A DNA stretch of 64,000 bases from Trichobilharzia szidati (GCA_944472155.2 OX235272.1:8850354-8914353); one strand, 5' to 3'; counted from the first letter of the stretch, positions 32,590 to 44,179 are shown. Numbers and translations are program-made. Notes: generated by a model from the sequence alone, not told the origin.

Positions 32590-33195
32590 TCTAGGTACTT
32601 CATCTTTCAGTTTTAGAATTACAACCGCTGTCAACCGGCATTAAACGTTCTTTGAATCGATTTAACTCCTTTGAAGATACGAGAGAATAGTTCTTTTCTA
32701 CTCTCTTGACCATGTGTTCAAATGATGAATTTTTCAGGGTAGCTGTTTTCAGTTGACATGTCCTTTACAACGATAAGTTAGTGTTTAATCTCATCTTCTG
32801 AAGAAATACCTCTGACCCTATAACTGAGGGTCTTTGCTAAGTATCTCTTATACTAGAGAGGAACAAAGCCAATTGTGAAAATGTGTCGACCGATCCGTCC
32901 AAGTACTTTTCTGATACAAATTCTATTTTATACTAACTACCATCTGGTCTTCTTTGTCAGTAGGATGTCTGAAAAGGAATTCCTCTCTCCACAAGTGAAT
33001 TTGATATCTGAATGTACGTCATTTTCATAAAGGATGAGTGTGACATATCCATATACCGGGGGATAAAATGAGAATTTTTTGATAAGGCTGTTTAAAGGAT
33101 TATTTTCTAGTTTACTCAGAGAGAAATCTGCTAACATGGGACTCAGTGAGAGAGAGTCCACTGGCACCTCATTCACCTATCTATAGGGGTTTGAA
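32590..33195 (-). pseudogene. Penelope-like element, reverse transcriptase part, decayed
   Basis: Read downward from 33195: a diverged motif B (NEVPVDSLSLSPMLADFSLSKLENNPLNSLIKKFSFY, usually GSPLSPILADIF), YVTLILYENDVHSDIKFTC where RYVDDTLIL is expected, then NSFSDILLTKKT. In further frames, YSFVPLQYKRN-like, CRVRGISSEDEIKH and SYPEKFIKHMVKRVEKNYSLVSSKEL can be read. The catalytic YVDD is no longer present. It is a different family from the neighbour at 30.5 kb: the equivalent linker reads ENSYPEKFI here and ENGDPYTI there. Confidence 0.7.
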
Positions 33196-33254
33196 TGAGC
33201 ATCACTGGGGTCTAAGAAGAAATAAAGCAGTTCTATTGCAATAGACTGTATGAA

Positions 33255-34270
33255 GTAACAATAATAATAATAATAATAATCTGATTTATTCCAAAAGAAA
33301 AACCAGTACTTATAATACAGAATGGAATTCTCAGCATTTGTCACAATATCTCGCATTTAATTTACTCAAAATATAAATAAAATTAACCACAGGAATTTGT
33401 CCACATTTCCAGTAGGAATAAAGTCAAAAATGTGCAAAGTATAAAATGAGAATAATAACAATGGGTTTGTTTCAAACAGTAATGTCGATACAGTCAGTAT
33501 GTAAATCTTAGCATGTTATAGAGTATTGAATCTAATGTTCTCTTGACATAACATGATGAGGGGAAAAACAAAAAATAACAATTATTACAGAGCTTAAGTA
33601 AGAGGACTATAAATATGATAGGAATAATAACCGTAAGACTTAATGGTATAAGGATGGAGAAAATGGTTTATTTACTAGTGCAAAGAAGGTTAGTTAGTTA
33701 GTTCGTCCCTGACACTATTTTCATCACATAAAATACGTGCCACCAAATATGGTATTGTGGAATTTTTATTCTTAAATGTGAGCGCGTAAGGTCTTTTGAA
33801 ATGACTTCTTTGTCCACCTGAGGAGGAGATGCGAGGTGAAAGCTGGAGATAAGTAAAGTGGATGCTCACAGTCTGACAAAATTCCTTTAGCGAATTTATT
33901 GCATGAAATTATTAAGTGCCTATCAGTAATGACGATGTTAACGATATGGCCCAATGGGATACCACTCGCCCTACTGACAGTCAGTCTTCAGAGTTCTGCA
34001 AAGTATGACACAGTCATTTTCAAACAAACCAGGAAAGCATAAGGGTGAAGAATAAAGAAGAATCGGTAAGATGCACGAGTTGACAAACTGTAAGAGGAGG
34101 AAGAGGTGATTGATCGCTGAGTGCCTTAACCTCTTCTTAATGTGAAATGTCAGATGCAATATTTTATTAGAAATCGCTAAGACGTGGGAAGACCAGGATA
34201 GATCAGAAGAAAGAATTAGTCCAAGATACTGAACGCCTGACTTGATTTCTCTATCATAGGAATTAAGAGC
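33255..34270 (-). pseudogene. CR1-type LINE, C-terminal region and 3' UTR, broken
   Basis: The 3' terminus lies at 33259-33290 (TAA repeats, then GGAATAAATC in sense), and a second similar tail motif at 33450-33480 suggests a 3' UTR duplication. Coding words read downward from 34270: SSDLSWSSHVLAISNKILHLTFHIKKRLRHSAINHLF-FVNSCILPILLYSSPLCFPGL, then (shifted) LKTDCQ-ASGIPLGHIVNIVITDRHLIISCNKFAKGILSDCEHPLYLSPAFTS and a NSTIPYLVARILCDENSVRDEL-like end near 33710. It corresponds to the plus-strand CR1 copy at 41.5 kb. Confidence 0.82.
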
Positions 34271-34484
34271 TTCATTATTTAACTCTCTTTTATGTTTCTT
34301 AACGTGACAGAAATTTTAAAAATAAAATCTGTATTTATGATGAAAACATCAAGTTGATGACATTTGAGTTAGTGCACCATCAGTTATAGCGATTTCCTTA
34401 TGATAACCGACTAGGGATAACTCTCAATGACTGCTCATTATCACCCACCCTTTCCCAACCCACCTCCAGTGTTGAATCATTATA

Positions 34485-34740
34485 ACCATTATAGAGTGGT
34501 AGAATGCCTGCTAACCACACAGACACCCGGGTGAACAGACGCCAACCTAAAACCTCACTTAGACAGTAAAGCAAACATGTGACAAATAGGGAAAATTGGA
34601 GGGGGGGAGAGTGAAGCTAACTAACTGCGACTCCATCTCGTAAAATAAAATCCCACCATGGTTGCTACTGAGATATTTCAAAGCTCAAAGTCTGACGGTC
34701 TGTGTTCCACTTGGGATGTAAAAGAACGAAGAGGAAAAAA
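34485..34740 (+). mobile_element. E-family tRNA-headed SINE, decayed
   Basis: Head AGAGTGGTAGAATGCCTGCTAACC; body GAGTGAAGCTAACTAACTGCGACTCCATCTCGTAAAATAAAATCC; tail GTCTGTGTTCCACTTGGGATG. The body is partly scrambled. Confidence 0.55.
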
Positions 34741-34744
34741 GTCA

Positions 34745-35270
34745 CAGTTGGACAGGAGATCAACTATGGGCTAGAATAGCTCAGTGGTAACCGTAACTAC
34801 TGATTGAATGAGTTGGGTAGTAATTGTACACGACACAGACACACACACACACATCAACCAGCAGTAGTGCCTGCCAGCCAGTCAGCCAGCCATCCAGATT
34901 CAGGTGATACAAATACCCTTTGACGGCCATTTCGCTTGTTAGGGGCCAAACTTATCGTAAGTGTACCCGATCTGACTTGATTACCACTAATAGTAGTATC
35001 ACAAATAGATCAATATATTTTGTATGTGATCCAAGTAATTTCAGTTTCCATAGCAAACTATGGTGACGGTGGTGAAATTTCATCTCCTCGAACTGTGTGC
35101 ATTTCAATTTGGTCTCTGAATACTGAACTGGATGGGTGAGGTGAATTTGATTCCTCATTGGGTGGGAGTGGGGGTAGTCAGTTCCATGGAAGGTTTCAAA
35201 AACGCCTTGTTTCTCTGTCATCAGTACGAATAAGAATGAAACTATCGATTTCGTATGCCCAGAAATTTAT
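34745..35270. other. No gene seen; A box-like remnant and CA run
   Basis: GCTCAGTGGTAACCGTAACTACTGATTGAATGAGTTGGG (34778-34815) resembles an F-family tRNA head. A CA run lies at 34832-34853. Nothing else is recognised. Confidence 0.35.
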
Positions 35271-35279
35271 TATTATTAT

Positions 35280-35510
35280 ATTCCTTTACGTTCCAAGTGG
35301 AACATAGAGTGGCTTCAGGCCTTTTGACGCTTGAAGTTTCAGTAGCAGGGGGTGTTTTATTTTTTTAAAGGGTGGAGGACTGTTAGCCCACACCTCATGC
35401 CCACCAACCTTTTCTTCTTTACCGACTTGTCTTACTACCGCCTGCTAAGCGCTAGGTTTCGAAGTGCGTCAGTAGGCCTGGAGATTGAATCCTGGCCCAC
35501 GTGTGGTATT
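35280..35510 (-). mobile_element. E-family tRNA-headed SINE
   Basis: Tail GTTCCAAGTGGAACATAGAGTGGCTTCAGGCC (RTE-1-like in sense), body and a tRNA-like head (B-box equivalent GGAGATTGAATCCTGG near 35480). Full length, minus strand. Confidence 0.7.
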
Positions 35511-35604
35511 TGACGTGGTTGGTTGGATAGAGTCCTACCGGTGAGTCACCGAAGTGATACAATCTCTAACTCTTATTATTATTGTAATTATTACTATTAT
35601 TACC

Positions 35605-35810
35605 ATCATCAAAGTTTGGTTGATGGCAATCGGCAGGAAGCCTTGACACCGGGTAATGCAGGTTTGAATCTCAGAAGAAGGGACATGAGATCCTTCAAGG
35701 CGGTTACAGATAGGCCTTGCTGACTGGTGAGTGCCAATTAGCGCGAAACCTAGGTACAGACAAGACTTCCTCTAACAACCGATTGCCTCCAACCATCTAA
35801 TACCAAAAAA
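35605..35810. mobile_element. F-family SINE: short minus arm and plus arm
   Basis: A minus stub (35612-35645) is joined to a plus part starting at the B box GGTTTGAATCTCAG (35662) and running to the F terminus CCAACCATCTAAT (35805). The ribozyme-like block reads GACTGGTGA, GTGCCAATTAGCGC, GAA, ACCTAGGT. Confidence 0.65.
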
Positions 35811-35819
35811 CAGTCGTAT

Positions 35820-36590
35820 ACACCTGTACATACTTAAGACATAAGGAATTCTTAATTACTTTGAAGAGGGTATCATAAAAACCCTAACAACTAAACGGAT
35901 ATTATGCATATATATATAGGCACTTACACGCACATGCACACACGTACAGACACCTGTTGAGCTCAACTGTTGCTGTCTGGCACCTTTAGTTGCCGAGTTG
36001 ACTAACTACATTATTGTATTGTGTAGTGAAATTGATAGAGGCTTAATTATCAATTTAAATACTTAATGGATAGTAAATATAGGTGTATATATGTATCAAG
36101 GATCTAATATCACTATTTATCTCTCTCTCTCCCTCTCAAAGACATCTGATATTTTCCTGACAGTATCTAACTGTATACATGCTCAGATACATCGATTGGT
36201 GTGCCATCCTACACCCACTTCAATTCTAATAACAACAAAAGACTCTGACAACTACTCAACTTATATATTTCTATTTAAAGATGGTTAATTTTTTGTCTAA
36301 TTTTTCCTTTGTGTGTGTGTGCGTTCAGAATGTGTAAACATGTGTTTGTATTTTTAAATATTCTCTGGTGAAAACACTTATACAGTAGTGGTTGTACTAG
36401 GAGGTGTGTGTGGGGGGGAAGGGCGCTTCATTGACTGACAACACACTGTGTACTTGATATTTCTTTTCGGTCTCCTTTCCATTTCTCTATACCTTGGCTT
36501 TCTTTTTGTATGGTATTGTATTGTTTAGGTATTTGAGGTCGCCTAGTTGGCATTTTAACTACTCTTATTCATTGTAATCAGTATTTTGCT
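35820..36590. other. No gene seen
   Basis: A+T-rich with CT runs (36120-36137) and TG runs (36311-36324, 36402-36415). Confidence 0.4.
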
Positions 36591-36599
36591 TTTGCTTAT

Positions 36600-36774
36600 A
36601 GCTTGATGCCATACCGTATTTTCAGTACAAGTATGGAATTTTCAGCATGTGATATCGGTAGCCCAAATTTTGTAGGCCAACCATTGATATTGGGTGTGAG
36701 TCGGCAGGGTATCGAACCCCGGACCATGTGCATGGTCGGCAAGAGTCCTAACCGCTATGCCACCGACGCATGTA

Positions 36775-36775
<1 letters not shown>
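36600..36775 (-). mobile_element. D-family tRNA-headed SINE, tail shared with CR1 LINE
   Basis: In sense (reverse complement): head GCGTCGGTGGCATAGCGGTTAGGAC, B box GGGGTTCGATACC, body ATATCAATGGTTGGCCTACAAAATTTGGGCTACCG, tail GCTGAAAATTCCATACTTGTACTGAAAATACGGTATGGCATCAAGC. Complete copy. A TA microsatellite (36779-36806) follows. Confidence 0.82.
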
Positions 36776-36808
<33 letters not shown>

Positions 36809-36982
36809 ACTAACTAGCTAGCTAGCCAGCTAGGTAACGGGAAATCAGGTAGTTAAAACTGATTCTGCTATTTGTGAGCTGAGTGAAATCAGGAGAATAT
36901 CACTGATGACCTCGGGCCTAATAGCGGTCCGGCGTTTAGATCATTTTGACAACCTGGCTGGTTGACTGGCCACCACCAGGTA

Positions 36983-37820
36983 CTACTGTAACAACAGAAG
37001 GCAAGACATAGGAGCCAAGGTATATATTTTTAATTAATCAAACCGCTGTTTATACATCTACAGTTTATATTCGTTATCCGATCAATCAGCGAGCGTGGGA
37101 TTTCGGTTTACATTAAACGACATGAAATAGAATGTTCAAATACATATACATGGTATTCTGTTGTTAATGCAGTATATAACCGTGGGAATTGTATTCTGTC
37201 TGTAACGTCAAATAGATTGTTCAAATATATATATCATTCTAACTGATATCAGCTCATGATGAAATCCTCCAGGCAATTAAACAAAATCCTTACAAAACCA
37301 ATACTTGAAAATTAACCTGATGCTCACTAGCGACTGGCTTTATTCAGACAGTTAACCTGGGCTTCTAGTGGGAAGCCTTGACCAGTAGGGTACAGCAGGT
37401 TGAAGATGAGGCTGTAACTCATCGAAGAAGACATTGCGAAATGGTTGCGCTATGGTCGTGAATTGGCTGGTAGAAGTTAGAATTCATGTGCTGGCCATTG
37501 GATTGGGTCCCAGTGGCTTAATGGTCTATGAGCTAGCTCGCCTTGTAACCAGAAGGTCCTGGTTTCGAACTGTGTTGGTGGATCCGCACGACCGAAGAGT
37601 CCCAAACTAGTCTGACGAAACAGCTGTCCATTAATTCAATGCTGTTTTTCCATTGGTTCTCTAACTGATGTCAGCTCCATGCAATCAAACAAAATCCCTA
37701 CGAAACCAATACTTGAAAATATCGTATTCTGTTGCTAATGCCGAATTGAACTATGGGAACATGTGAGGATAACATCTCGTTGGCACACACTGTCGTCTGT
37801 ATCACACCACACCACACTAC
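36983..37820 (+). mobile_element. Solo LTR with 4-bp target duplication, split by a B-family SINE
   Basis: The LTR begins TGTAACAACAGAAGG at 36987 and ends CACACCACACCACA at 37816 (TG..CA termini), flanked by CTAC at 36983-36986 and 37817-37820. Without the 478-bp B insertion it is about 340 bp, in line with the two other solo LTRs here (346 and 314 bp). No internal retroelement genes or second LTR are present, so it arose by LTR-LTR recombination. A Gypsy-type origin is likely but inferred. Confidence 0.82.
37231..37730 (+). mobile_element. B-family SINE inside a solo LTR, terminally redundant copy
   Basis: It starts with a tail segment (AACTGATATCAGCTCATGATG, 37241 onward, to CTTGAAAAT at 37311), runs through a complete unit with tRNA-like head (GGGTCCCAGTGGCTTAATGG; B box GGTTTCGAACTG near 37560) and ribozyme, and ends with the same tail again (to CTTGAAAAT at 37719). 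It thus has direct terminal repeats of the tail. Target duplication: ATATCATTCT at 37231-37240 versus ATATCGTATTCT at 37719-37730, two bases missing on the left. The core is degraded (CCGAAGA preceded by CACGA). Confidence 0.78.
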
Positions 37821-37909
37821 TACTGGTTGATGTGAGTAGTATACAAGTGATCCAACCTCAGAACACACTTTATCACGACTATAATATACACACACGAGAT
37901 GACAACGGA

Positions 37910-38160
37910 GGTTAAAATCCCAGTGGAATATAGGGTGGTTTCAAGCTAGAGGCTAGGTTTGAAGTTTCGTTAGCAGTGGTGTTTATTTTTACAGGATGGG
38001 GATGCTAGCCAGCCTCATGCCCCACAACGTTCCCTCTTTACTAACTTTTTTATTACTGGTTTGGCGAGGTAAAGCAGTGCGTCGGTGGCCGGGGATCGAA
38101 CCCCAGACCATGTGCATGGTTGGCGAGCGTCCTAACCGCTGTGTCACCGACGCACGAGTC
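37910..38160 (-). mobile_element. E-family tRNA-headed SINE
   Basis: Complete minus copy. In sense: head GTGCGTCGGTGACACAGCGGTTAGGACGC, B box GGGGTTCGATCCCC, body, and tail CACCCTATATTCCACTGGG. The tRNA head is nearly identical to that of the D family. Confidence 0.8.
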
Positions 38161-38164
38161 TAGT

Positions 38165-39190
38165 CAGTATGTATATCCAATATATATGTAAGAAATCTAT
38201 TCTAGATAATAAAATAACTATTTTTTTTCTACGCTGAAAATGATGACCAACTGTTAACAAGGGATCATTGTAGATTTTCACTTTTCTAAAGTGTATCATC
38301 ATTTAAAAAAATCGATTTGATTGATTAGTAAGTCAATAATGATTATAATCGTCATCATCATCATCTGAGAAATAGAGAGATTCCTCTATGCTATTATCTT
38401 CCCAGCTAAAGAGATATATGTGTAAATCTATCAGACGGAATATAGACACAACATTTGTGCACTTATTGTGACGGCTAATGGCTAATAATGGGATTCAGGA
38501 TGCACATTTAGTGTCTGTGTGTGTATGTGTGTCCTTTCTGTGCTGTTGTGTATATATAATATATATACTAAGATATGGATATTGATGAACACAGATGTCT
38601 CAAAGACATTAACTTTAGTGTATATATGTGTAGATATTTATATTAATCAACAACTGTTTGAAACTTGTCATATGCTCTCTCTCTCTCTCTCTCTCTCCGT
38701 GTCCTTGTCTTTCTCGCTCAATCCGTAAATCATCATTCCATAGAATGAACTCTTTAAAAGTAATAACAATAATAATAATAGCCCTAGTTCGCTGATTTAC
38801 CATTAGGCTGTTTCAAAAATGCTATTTACACCCGTTGACCCTTCCATCTCATACGTGCATGCACCCACCCACCTACCCACCCCACCCCACCTCCGCACAC
38901 ACACACACTCGCACATGTACACATCGGTATATATCAATATCAAATATTGTTTATATATATTTGCATGTATATATGTGTATAAGTAAACAAACGAATAGAT
39001 ATATAGAGATAGAGAGAGATAGAGTAAGAGTTTTAAAACAATTGGTGTTATTGTCGTTGCTGCTGCTGCTGTTGTTGTTTCATCTTTCTCTAAATTACTA
39101 CTTTTATACTTAAATAAAGTATGTCAGAATGTGACAGAGGTGTAGAATAAAGCATAAGGTAGACTTTGACGTATATCACTATTAATAATA
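38165..39190. other. No gene seen; several microsatellites
   Basis: CT run 38675-38697, CCCA-rich 38860-38890, CA run 38895-38910, GA run 39004-39024 and CTG/GTT run 39056-39078. Confidence 0.45.
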
Positions 39191-39229
39191 TTATTATTAT
39201 TACTATTGTTTATTATCGAAGATAGGAGT

Positions 39230-39940
39230 TCCTTCAGATGAACATAGAGAGGAAAAAAGACAACCTCCTTTACACCTACCTACCTACCTGGGAAGCATCG
39301 TCGTTTCAACTACAGGCGGACGGAACTGATGAGGATTGCATCAAAGCAGCGAGGATAGGGAAAGTAAGGCAAGCTTTCATTTCTCTCAGCTTGAAAAATG
39401 AGATCCGGATTTTCTTCAACTCCAGTATGAATTCAGTACTACTTAATATACGGATCAGAGACTTGGCCAGCACTGTGTCACGAAGGGCACTTCGAACAAA
39501 CTACACACCTTCATCAATAGCTGTCGTCGCTCAATACTACTCAAGATCAGATAGCTGGCCAGAAAAGATCAGCAACAGGGATCTTTGGGAGCGAACGAAC
39601 CAACCCAGCAGGAACCAAGTGTGCAACAAATATGCAGGAAGAAATGGAGGTGGACTGGATTGGCCACACTTTGAGAAAACAAACCATCATAAAGTGACAT
39701 CACACGCCAGGCTCTCTCTCTCTCGAGTGGAACCCGAATGGGAAGCGACCAGTCAGTTGGTCGTCAGTGGGAGGATGGGGTGACATGGAGGAGGAGGTGA
39801 TGCGAAGAGGAGATGAAAGCATGTGGGCATACGTGAAGGCCAGGTGATGAAAACGTTGGCAGAGAACCAAACCCAATGGAGACGTGCGTCTGAAGCCCTA
39901 TGTTCTTCTAGGAATTAAAGAAAAACAATAATAATAATAA
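39230..39940 (+). pseudogene. RTE-1 type LINE, C-terminal region and 3' end, broken
   Basis: Frames read: TYLPTWEASSFQLQADGTDEDCIKAARIGKVRQAFISLSL (the T-Y-L-G, DVKARIGKARQAF block), IRIFFNSSMNSVLL-IRIRDLASTV, then after shifts DSWPEKISNRDLWERTNQPSRNQVCNKYAGRNGGGLDWPHF (usual RWPEKIS..LWERTNQ..RWKWIGHT). The 3' end is GAAGCCCTATGTTCTTCTAGGAATTAAAG plus TAA repeats (39929-39940). The nearly complete C-terminal order makes RTE-1 the secure assignment. It meets another RTE-1 tail-to-tail at 39941. Confidence 0.85.
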
Positions 39941-39944
39941 TATA

Positions 39945-40345
39945 ATTGTTCCCTTGGGTTCCGAGTAGAATACAGGGAGTCAACCAGCAACACATCTCCA
40001 CTTTGTTCTATTTTCTGGTGTCCTCTTCATCAACTGGCCTTATGATTGCCCATAGTCTTTGTCATCTCCTCCTCCAACTCATCACACGATCTCCTCCATG
40101 TCACTGTCGAACCGACGCCCAACTCGTTGTTTCTCATTCGGATTCCACTCGATGTTATTCGATAGTCTCCTTAACTGACTGACTTAACACTGGTGTCGGA
40201 AATCCTAATTTTATTGTTTGTGCTGCCGAGTTAGTACAGCAGATTTCCAGATTGATTTGGCTTCTGCTATTCTGGCTGGTTTTCTCATCTTTACACACAC
40301 TTCTGTGTTCACTAGGTATGCCTGAATATATCATCATTAGGATAT
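39945..40345 (-). pseudogene. RTE-1 type LINE 3' end, broken
   Basis: It begins with the antisense tail GTTCCCTTGGGTTCCGAG, then antisense 3' region words (GGTGTCCTCTTCATCAACTGG, GATCTCCTCCATGTCACTG, CGACGCCCAACTCGTTG, CGGATTCCACTCGATG), and continues past the CTGACTGACTTAACACTGG block. No frame survives. Confidence 0.7.
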
Positions 40346-40439
40346 TGGACAGTAAAGATTTTGTTTACTATACGCAAGTGCTTAAAATATTTACGTTTAT
40401 AGCTTTTCTAATCTTCTGAATGTCTTCTGAATATAGACT

Positions 40440-40835
40440 ATAAGTAGACTTAGAAGTTTCATTAGTAAGGCAGTAGCAGTTTCTCTTTATAACAGGCTGA
40501 GGAATTGCTAAGCTACGTGCTCAATCTTCCCACTTTCATATTTTTCTTAAGTTTATTATCGATTAGGTGAGATTTAGAAGTGTATTTGGCCGGGAAATTC
40601 TCTCTGGTTTCTTGCTTGTCTGTAGCGGTGAGTAGGGGGGGGAAGTATTTGAAATCTTCAAGGAATCAATACTGTCCTTTATGAGATCCCAGACATTATG
40701 TCATACAGGATTGAGGTTAGACAGATTACCCACTGAGCTATCGAGGTTCATGACTGACTCCCTTTGAGAATGTAATGTTATGTGTCTAGCCATTGATAAT
40801 GGTGCAGACTTGACTTCTTTTCAAGTCATATATTG
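40440..40835 (-). mobile_element. Decayed E- and F-family SINE pair
   Basis: 40440-40620 resembles the E body in antisense. 40640-40830 holds an F-like head (antisense of GCTCAGTGGGTAATC, 40721-40742) and tail (GCCATTGATAATGGTGCAGACTTGA). A stray ribozyme-like word GAAGAGTCTCAAACTGGGACGAAAC sits at 40855-40879. Confidence 0.4.
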
Positions 40836-40839
40836 GTTT

Positions 40840-41490
40840 TAATTGATTTCAAATGAAGAGTCTCAAACTGGGACGAAACTGGCTTCTAATCTTCTCTAGT
40901 TTTCAATGGATGATATGCATCAGTGTGATTTTGAAAGCAATCCACCGATTCGTTGTGTTAATTCATGTTTAATGATTAAAAGTGACGTTTAAATTTTATT
41001 GGGTATAATATACTACTATTTTTTTCTGATGTGAACCAAGAGTAGTAGTATATCAAGACGCGAATGACTGATAAATCCTTTTCAATCTGGCCCTCACATT
41101 CCACCTAATCGTTTCCGGGGGAGGGGGGGATCGAACCCATGCATGACTGGTTAGTATTCTATCAATAAAACTCATAAGGACCAATTAGTTAGTCTGCATA
41201 TTTACAAGTTCAAACAATAAAGGGGATAGGAAATACAAAATCCTTCCCATTTCTAATTAAAAGTGAGAGTTATTCATCAGTTGAAATAATAATAATCTCG
41301 ATTTCTTATGCCTGTTCAGTATATGCATTTACTAGTTTTTTTCCATGAGTTGTTATAAGCTACTCATATTCAATAGTAGTATAAATAGTCCTAATAGAGA
41401 TGAGGAAAACCCTTGTTTCATTGTATAGATATTCTACCGATTTATTGTTCAATCATTTTTATTATTAAGCTACGTAGGAGATATGTTGTG
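40840..41490. other. No gene seen
   Basis: A degraded B-type ribozyme word at 40855 and a G-rich B-box-like run (GGGGGGATCGAACCC, 41124-41138) are the only recognisable items. Confidence 0.4.
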
Positions 41491-41499
41491 GTATATATT

Positions 41500-42770
41500 C
41501 TTTTTATTTCTTCTTGCATGACTTGCCTCACTCTGATGAAATGAACTTTGTTAAGTATGCCGATGATCTAACTGCTTCAATGTCTGTTAACTCCCGGCTA
41601 GACTGTACTAAGATGAACAGCTTTCTATCAGGAGTCGTCAGCAAATGTTCTTCGTCCAAATGTCCGACTGTTAATTTCAGTTTCCGGTGTGTAAAACAAA
41701 GTTAAATGATGAAGCTGTTGGCTCCTATGACCCCTGCGAAATTGATGATAATGAGGATATAGAAATCAAGTCTGAAGTTAAGTATCTTGGATTAGTTCTT
41801 TCTTCTGACCTATCCTGGTCCTCCCATGTCTTAGCAATTTCTAAAAAAATATTTCGTTTGACTTTTTACATTCAGAAGAGGTTAAGGCACTCAGGCATAA
41901 CCCAAACCCTTCTCTTACAGTTTGTCAACTCGTGCATCTCACCTATTCTTCTTCTTTACTGTTCACCCTTGCTCATTCTTTCCTGGATTGCTTAAAAAAG
42001 ACTATGTCATACTTTGCAGAACTCTGAAGACTGTCAGTCAGTAGGGCGAGTGGTGGTATCCCATTGGGCCGTATCGCTGACATCGTCATTGATAGGCACT
42101 TGTTTTCATGCAACAAATTTGCTAAAGGAATTTGGTCAGACTGTGAGCATCCACCACAGCACCCGCAGTTCCGACCTTGTGTCTCCTCCTCAGGTAAAAC
42201 AAGAAGTCTTTTCGCGGCACGTACTGAATGTGATGAAAATAGTGTCACGGACGAACTAACTAACTAACCTTCTTTGCACTACTAAATAAACCATTTCCTC
42301 CACCCTTACAACATCAACCTTTATTGTTATTGTACTTCTTATATTTATAATCCTCTCAATTTTTTGTTTTTATTTGTTCATTCTTTCATAAGTGTGAACA
42401 TCATTTAAACTGTGTTATAACTGTCAATTTTGTATTTCCCCTCACCATGCTGCTATATCAACAGAACATTAGATTCAATACTCTATAATAACATGCTAAA
42501 ATTTCCAAACTGAATCGACAATACTGTTTGAAACAAACTCACTGTTATTGTTATTATTATTATTCTATTTAATATTCTCAATTCGTGCTTCGAATATTTT
42601 TGACTTTATATCGTAAATGTGGACAAATTCCTCTGGTAAATTTTGTTTTAATTTTTAATTTTATTTATATTTTGAGTAAGTCAGATGGAAGATTGTGACA
42701 AATGCTGAGAATTCCATTCTGTATTATAAGTATTGTCTGTTTTGGAATAAAGTAGATCGTTACATATATA
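41500..42770 (+). pseudogene. CR1-type LINE, reverse transcriptase catalytic region to 3' end, broken
   Basis: It opens at NFVKYADDLTASMSVNSRLDCTKMNSFLS (catalytic YADD at 41554-41565), then SSNCPTVNFSFRCVKQS, (shift) DDNEDIEIKSEVKYLGLVLSSDLSWSSHVLAISKKIFRLTFYIQKRLRHSGITQTLLLQFVNSCISPILL-YCSPL, and (shift) GRIADIVIDRHLFSCNKFAKGIWSDCEHP...SSGKTRS. The end RDELTN lies near 42250. The 3' UTR runs to GGAATAAAG at 42750. CR1/Jockey assignment (SR1-like) is from motifs. YADD is kept, but the 5' truncation and shifts mean it is inactive. Confidence 0.85.
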
Positions 42771-42774
42771 TAGG

Positions 42775-43510
42775 GCATATATTGCTCAGCAACAAAACTT
42801 CTATCCCCAAAGCTTATCGCCTTCTAATAAGATAATTGATTGCTGTTTGAACACAAGGCTTCACGATACCAAAACATTGATTCTGTCATGGGGTGTATTT
42901 TTGAGAGAAAAGTTCAAAAATAATTATAGAAGTAGAAGAAGCCTTGTGACTTTTAATGACTTCACATGAGTTTGCATAACTGTGCTAACAAGCATCTAGT
43001 TGATACGTTAACTCTGTGTTTAACTGTCATGCTTATCGATCGATACTCATCATTAAAGGTATATTTTTGTTATTTTGAAACAAATAATATTTAGATTTTT
43101 AAGGTTTTCAGGTGATTTTAATTAATGCAAAATTTACAGGTTTAAGAATAGAAGCCAGGTTAGCCCTTTTATTATCTACTTGTTCGGCTTAAAATAACAC
43201 CCAGTAATCTATAACCTTTTGACCTTTTGATCAACTCGTAATATTATATAATAGTGACACTGCCAGTTAATGGCGTCGATGTGTGCATCGACCTGACAGC
43301 TGGCGACGTAGATCTGACCGGTCATAGTCCCTATTCCGTAGACAATATTGAGTAGAAGAATGATATTCTGATTTTTTCCGGGGGGGGGTGACAGCTGTCC
43401 ATTGTCACACTGTGATTACGTAACTGATGCTCATTCATGATGTATTAAATGCTTACACTGGAAGGAAACAATTCTCTCCACTTTGTACCTTTTACAACCC
43501 TCATATATAT
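42775..43510. other. No gene seen
   Basis: A+T-rich, with no recognised repeat. Around 43258-43330 there is a small G+C-richer patch of unknown nature. Confidence 0.4.
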
Positions 43511-43514
43511 TGTG

Positions 43515-43962
43515 ATTATTTTTATTTTCAAGTATTGATTTTTGTAGGGATTTTGTTTGATTGGTTAGAGGATTCCACCATGAGCTGACATCAGTTAGAG
43601 AACCATTGGAAAACAAGCACTGGAGTACTGGACAGCCAGCTGTTTCGTCGGACTAGTTTGAGCCTCTTCATCAGTGTGCACTCACCGCCAGGGTTCAAAC
43701 CCAGGACCTTCTGGTTACAAGGCGAGCGCGCTTGTAGACCACCAATCCACTGGGACCCGATTCATTGGCCACCACCAGCCAATTGATGACACAGCGCGAC
43801 GGCTTCACAATGTCTTCTTCAATGAGTTACTGCCTCACCTTACTGATGAAGAGTCCCGAAATGGGCTTACGAAACAGCTGTCCAGTACTCCCAGCTGGTT
43901 TTATAATGGTTCTCTAAATGATGTCTGCTCATGATGAAATCCTCCAACCAATTATTTTTATT
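43515..43962. mobile_element. B-family SINE foldback with 12-bp target duplication
   Basis: ATTATTTTTATT at 43515-43526 and 43951-43962 bounds 424 bp. The minus arm (43527-about 43842) runs from tail through ribozyme and tRNA head (B box reverse complement near 43692-43702) into the upstream segment. The plus arm (43843-43950) starts inside the ribozyme and ends in the tail. The plus core has ATGAAGA (C3 to A), with stem III ACAGCTGT, C17 and CAGTAC kept. Confidence 0.8.
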
Positions 43963-44179
43963 TATTAATGTAATATACTACTGAATTAGATGAGTAGTAG
44001 ATAATGACGTATCATCCCTTCCCCCCTCCACCTATCTATCTATTATTGTTATTGATTAATCAAATCAATATTAATCTGTATATTGGACAAAAGTATTTCA
44101 GTTAATTTCACACCTTGTAATTAACACTTTTCTTTTCATTTTTTACTAACTCAAAAATATTTTTTCTGATTCTTCACTT

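Noticed and set aside
36779..36806. Alternating TA runs as possible regulatory or origin sites
   Set aside because: Plain microsatellites, with similar ones at 22924 and 55526; nothing functional can be inferred.
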